From contig OZ234502.1 in NCBI GenBank assembly GCA_965153455.1, positions 2,025,267-2,089,266 on the forward strand: 64,000 bases of DNA, in the 5' to 3' direction. Of the stretch, positions 58,540-64,000 are shown piece after piece. The stretch's first letter is position 1. Each line of letters starts with the position of its first letter. The notes under the pieces were generated by a model. It had not been told where the DNA came from. It saw nothing but the letters and a program-made list of their open reading frames with translations, and searched no databases. This stretch comes from Sphagnum compactum. Taxonomy: Eukaryota > Bryophyta > Sphagnopsida > Sphagnales. The position numbers and the translations under genes are program-made.

Positions 58540-60810
58540 CTTGGCCAATTTTTGTTCACAAAAAATCAAATTTCTAAGTTTTTTAATTATAAACGACATC
58601 TCCTTAGGTTTATAGTATGTCGCTAAGGAAAAAATTCTTTCTGTTTCAATTTGTGACCTTACAATGCCTAAGATTTGACAAGCCAAAAAATCACGTCGGG
58701 ATACACTTGGTAATATTTGAAAATCAATAATTTCTCAGTGACAAGTTCCTTTGATGCAGTTTGTTGAAAAATATCCAAACTAGAATCTTCATCACCTATT
58801 TGATCTACACATCCAACAAATTTTGTCATTGGATGCAAATAATGATAACACTTCAAAAGCATAGGATACAAAGTTCTTCTATCATATTCATACACAATAT
58901 TTACACCTTCCTCTCGGCCAACAAAAGAAAATATTAGACAAAGGCTTTTGAATTTAAGGTCTAGCATCAACAACAACATGTTGTGAACTTTTCTTTCTTC
59001 AATTTTTTTTTTAAAGTAAAGAAAAGAACCCAAAACACCACAAACTTTTCTTTTGATGTTGGAAGCAAACAAAGACAATTCAAAAGTTATCTCAAAATCA
59101 TCATCAATCAAATTGACTGGGGCAAATGGGTTTGTAATTTCTTCCTTGAATTTTAAGCACATAGTAATGGCAGACTGTAATGCATTAACAAACAACCAGT
59201 GCTTCCTAGATTGGTTCAAAACACAAGCAATCACAACATGAAATAAAAAATCCACGATTATTTTAAAGATGTGCCAAGTAAGAAGAGGAGGCACCCTTCC
59301 ACTTATTCTAACATTATTCTGCCTACTATAACAAAAAAATAATAGCATCCTTGAATTGCAATGCTTCCTGAAACATAATGATTTTGTTGGCAAATTTGCA
59401 AAGTAACTTAAAATTGCAATGTTAGAAGATATAATTAGAACAAATCAATAAGAAATAAAAAACACCATAACTTTAGAATTTTTTTGCAATAGATTAAATA
59501 ATCACCTTGTCTTCATTAGAATATTTAAATTTCTTGGAGGCAAGTTCGAATTTGAACAAGCCTTGTTCCATTCCTATCCACCCTTTCTAAATTTTTTAGG
59601 CCAAGTTATACATTTCTGCAAATCTGATTGGGTAGACTTGATCAAAACAAACTTGAAATTCCTACAAATGTTTTCATCTAAACATAATATTGACATGCTT
59701 TGGAAAAACCATGGCCAAAACAAAAACCCTATAAAACTTTCATCTAAACTAAAGACTTCACATTTTACAACATATTTTTAAAAAATTGTCATAGTATTTA
59801 AATCGAGCCCTCATCTTCAACATAGGCAATGATTTTGTTTTGTACCCCATATTGGTCAAGCAATTTTGTCAAATTGTTGGCTAATGTCTGCCTAGTAGTT
59901 TTTGTTGCCTCAAACAAACCAATAGTTACATATACCTATTTGGGTTGCTAATTAGATCCCAAAAAGATTATAACGAGAGCAAAAATATCATGCGCACCCT
60001 TTGACATCCATAAATAAAAGTTTGTTGTGGCAAAAATACAATCTATTAATTTTGGTAAAACATATATGTGTTTCACTTTCTCCACCAAATTAAATAATAT
60101 TTCCTAAGAAAATTATTTTTTAGAAGGGAACACAACTCTAGAAGACAAATGTAATATTAGACGTTTAAACCATACACTTTCAACAAACTACAACGGTAAG
60201 TTATCTTTCACAATCAAAAGGCCAAGGTCTTGCAAAAAATCTTTTTGCTACACATCATCCTTTCTGAAAGGTTTTTATATAACAAAAAAAACAAATGTTG
60301 CACTTGCTAGAACATTTGGCCTTTTCTTTATAGGTTGTCTTTCAACACTTCCTATTATTTCATTGTTATTTCTTCTTCAAATTTCTTTGCAATTATAAAA
60401 TGATCTACATCTACATGTTTCTTAAGAAGAATTATACCATAAGTTTTATAACAAGTTATTAATCCTTTTCTTTCTTTAGTTCTTGCATTAAGAATATTTA
60501 CAACATTATCATAACATAAAATACATCTCATGACTTGATGGGATGTAGCTTCAACTTCTTTCCCATCATTTACACAATAGAATGCCCAACATAAAGAATT
60601 TCTATTATGCCCTCTACAAAATTTTCTTTGAACATGTAATCTTTCCAAATTTTTCTTCATTATTTGTTCCCCACTTCACTTCTACTATTTTCTATTTGCA
60701 TATTTTCACTTTCTACTCTTTCCACATGTTCTTCAATGTACATTTAATTTTCATTGGTCTCATTTTCTTCAACCAAAATTAAATTTTCATTTTGAGTTGA
60801 CTTCCCCATT
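58540..60810 (-). pseudogene. Decayed hAT transposon, copy B
   Basis: The longest relic. The minus-strand frame 58668-59393 (241 codons) contains HWLFVNALQSAIT, FELSLFASNIKRKV, YEYDRRTLYPMLLKCYHYLHPM, then after a frameshift in a T-run SQIETERIFSLA and INLRRCRL, the hAT dimerisation signature. Upstream (60355-60660) MKKNLERLHVQRKFCRGHNR and MRCILCYDNVVNI look like the N-terminal Cys/His zinc-finger region. Stops and frameshifts separate the blocks, so no active transposase is made. Confidence 0.72.
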
Positions 60811-63800
60811 TTATACTAGAATATTACCTACCTTGAAGGAGAAATTAGAAATAAGTATTTTTTTGCCAAAATAAGTTTTTACAAACTATATGAAAATCAA
60901 CCTAAACATTTAAAAGTAATTGGAAGAAAAATTTAAAAAGATGCAATGTGCTAAAAAAATACACAATCCAATCGTGCAAATGAAATGCAATGTGTAAAAG
61001 TGAGATGCAATGTGTATAATTTAATGTAAAATGTCCAAATAATTCATGCACAGAACAAAAAAACACATTGCCAACCACCATTTCCCAAAAAAATGAATTT
61101 TTAAAAAAATTCATCAACAAACAAAAATTGAAAAAAAAATTCACCTTCCAAGTCTAGCCAAAAGAACTTGAATTTGGACAGCTCTTCCACACTTGCAAAA
61201 AACTAAAGGGTGGGTACCAATCTAAAACAAGAGGAGCAACAACAATAGCATCAAGCAAAAAGAACAAAGAGCAACAAAATCACAGGCGTATTAGAGAGGT
61301 ACATAAGCGAGTAAAAGGTAGCAACGTGAACAAGACAAGCTGAAACATCGAGCAAGAGGGGAAGAATAATAGTATGGAGCAAGAGGAGCAATGGTGTCGA
61401 GCAAGAACAACAAAACAATAGTGTCGAACATGAGGAGCAAAGCAGCAACATTGAGCAAGAAAATTAACAGAACAATAACGTCAAGTAAGAAGGAGCAACA
61501 AGAGCTTGAGCAGAATTAAAACAAAACATTACTAAACAACCAACTAATCAAACAAGAAACAAAGAAAAAACCAAAAATAATTCACACACAGTTAGCAAAA
61601 TGTTCTAAAACACTTGTTTTATAACAAGCAGCAAGTGCCACCACTTACTTACTAAACCCTAAATCTAACTAAACCCTAAATTAACTACTAATTATTGACT
61701 CAACATTTACTAAATGAAACCTTATTGACTACTAACACCTTAATTAATTTTAAACCTTGAAACCCCGACCTTAATTTTTTTTAACATCTTGTCAAATTTT
61801 AATAAAATTTAAACACACATTTGATTAGGGTTTCAAAGGCCTGGTTCTCACGTTATATAAAACCTTCTAGCTCGATTTCATAAAAGGCATTAGTCAATGT
61901 GATACCCTAAGGGATTCAAATTGAAAACTGACTTGAAACCTTGTCTGGTTCTCACATTTTTCCTAATACTCACCACATTGAAAAAATCCTACTTGCAATA
62001 CAATATGTTTAGTGTAATTTAGGCCCCATGAGACACAATCTTTTTTTAAGGATTTTATGATGTACCAAAATGATGATCATCCAGAAAATAAAATCACCAA
62101 ATTTTAGGTACATGTTTATATACCAAATATGAAAGTAAAATTTTAAAAAACAAAATCCTATTATATTCTTGGCTACCTATTGGAACTTATGATGAAAATT
62201 TTGCAAATTTGGTGAATTTTGGCCATTTTTCCATGAAAAATCCTTTACATAGGTAAAAAATCATATCTTTCAAATTGAAATTTGGCAAAAGTTTGCAAAT
62301 ACAAAAAACACACAAACACTTACCCAATTGTTTAACCTCCAATTTCACAAAGCACAAGAATCAAATTTAAGTACTCAAACATTTTTTCACCAAAATACTA
62401 GATGCAACAACCAAGAATAGCAAGGAGATTGTGGAAGATGGTTTGCATCAACTTCACACAAATGGAAATAAAAAAATGACACACCAAGGTCCAATAGCAA
62501 AACATGAAAGAACAATATCTCAAGCGATGAGACAAAAAAATTCACAATATGATTTCTAAACATGAAATATAAGTAATATTTACAACTATTATTGACTCCT
62601 AGTATTGGCATGATTGCACTTACATTGATAATCTAGCATAACTTTTTAATTGAGATTTTAAATCAAATATTATGAATTGAATCTAATCATGTGCCAAAGC
62701 AATGAACAATTCAACTCAACAAATTGAAATGTTTTTTGAGTTGTCACTTAATCACAAATTGACATAGATACCATGAATTGTCAATGTCTATGTACACCAC
62801 AAAATGATCCAATTTTTTTATATTTGTAATCTTTTACATTAAAATTGCTAAATTATTTGTTCACGTCAAAATTATAATGGCTCAAACACAATGAATCAAT
62901 ATTCTTCCAAAGTGATAAAAATGTATATATAATTTGTGCACATGATAAACATCACGATACATGTCCCCAATCATCTTAATTACAACATTATGCAAACTTC
63001 AAAACTAGATTACACTTAGAATTTCAAATAAAGAAGACCAAATTGGTTAATCTTTGCACCAATAATTATGTGACACACAAGAATTTGTTAAATGGTGCAA
63101 ATGAGATCTTTCAAGGCTCAAATACATCACCTAATTCACAAGAAGTTGGATGGATATTATTTAAGTATCCCTATAGCAATCAATTTTCAAGAATGAAAAA
63201 AATGCACTTTCGTGAATATGAACTACATCCTACATCCTACATGGACCCCAATGTATAGAATACATATGCATAGATGTCCAAATTGACTTAAATTCTATCC
63301 ATATTATAACAAGGTCACAATTTTTTGTTCAATTGACCAATTTTTTGGTATACAACATATACCATACATTGAATGCAAAGAATAACACTTGATTACTTGG
63401 CACTCAATCTTATTGCAGTCTATAAACACAAATTGACATATAGAACATTTCCTCATATTACCAAAAACAAAATCTATTTTATTTCTAATCTTTACCTTCC
63501 ACCTCTTTCAAACTTTGGTCTCAAATGTTGCCATAGAAATGCACCAATTACGAACACCCACAAAATGGAACATTCTCATCCCTAGTCCACATATATTTTA
63601 TAATCCACATGTTCTTATTAATTTGAATTTTCTCAATACAAGACCATTTTCCTTAGGTAAAAATGAGGGTTTTGGATTACAATATCAAAGCATCTCACAT
63701 AATATGTTTCAATGAAATGCACATCAACTCACAAACATCAAATATTGCATTGTTCATTTGTCTAACATAACATTCAAATGCATTTAGTGTTATAAATCGG

Positions 63801-64000
63801 TGAACTGGTGCCATGAATATAAACAACCATTTCACAACAGTATCATCTCACATGACATTTACCACTTTGGGTGTTGAACACATAACACATTCGACACAAA
63901 TACAAGAAAAGTCATTTATGTAGTAGCCATGAAAACATTCAACATCATAATTCATCATCAAAAGTTTTTGGACCTAATGTCAACATCTTGTCCAATGATA
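60811..64000. other. AT-rich intergenic DNA to the window end
   Basis: No gene is recognised. It contains a GAGCAA-rich minisatellite (about 61225-61500), a telomere-like pair near 61654-61685, the third GGGTATCAC-type site near 61890-61912, the sixth copy of the 278-bp repeat (about 61990-62170), and AT-rich unique-looking DNA after 62200. Confidence 0.6.
61225..61500 (+). repeat. GAGCAA-rich minisatellite
   Basis: Irregular units such as GAGCAAGAGGAGCAA, CATCGAGCAAG and AACAATAG recur. It resembles the minisatellite at 50515-50835 in style but not in unit. Confidence 0.7.

Overview
This window looks like nuclear DNA of a land plant, most likely a non-flowering one with a repeat-rich genome. 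The genes are split by GT-AG introns. Plant-type telomere motifs (TTTAGGG/CCCTAAA) recur. The products are plant families such as a POD1/TAPT1 protein, a plastid FAP1-type chalcone-isomerase-fold protein and L-ascorbate oxidase. Gene density is low (7 genes with full exon models in 64 kb) and intergenic DNA is very AT-rich. I cannot name the species. All exon models were built by hand from splice signals, reading frame and family resemblance.

Layout. 1-2.3 kb: tandem and dispersed repeats plus the POD1 promoter region. 2.3-7.6 kb (+): POD1/TAPT1 membrane protein, 11 exons, with an apparent U12-type AT-AC intron. 7.6-13.9 kb: no intact gene, dispersed repeats. 13.9-22.3 kb: three genes in a row on the minus strand: a 106-residue membrane protein of unknown function, an organellar GGQ release-factor-like protein, and ORC5 (origin recognition complex subunit 5). 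A 61-codon ORF lies just upstream of ORC5. 22.7-31.3 kb: AT-rich repeats, including a possible transposon with matching 13-bp ends that encloses head-to-head telomere-like tracts. 31.3-33.6 kb (-): L-ascorbate oxidase, 4 exons. 33.6-40.5 kb: repeats, T-rich DNA, a GC-rich inverted-repeat island and a SINE-like sequence. 40.6-42.3 kb (-): FAP1-like plastid protein, 5 exons. 42.6-54.5 kb: two decayed hAT transposons, minisatellites and inverted-repeat motifs. 54.8-56.2 kb (+): a small Cys-rich metallothionein-like gene with a TATA box between inverted repeats. 56.3-64 kb: a tandem array of a roughly 278-bp repeat, a third hAT relic and AT-rich DNA.

The genes do not form one pathway. They cover ER membrane/pollen guidance, DNA replication, organellar translation rescue, plastid fatty-acid binding, apoplastic ascorbate oxidation and metal binding. 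The most notable signals are the AT-AC intron, one repeat family found both beside the ascorbate oxidase start codon and inside a metallothionein-like intron, telomere-like motifs in introns close to splice sites, and the TATA box within an inverted repeat.
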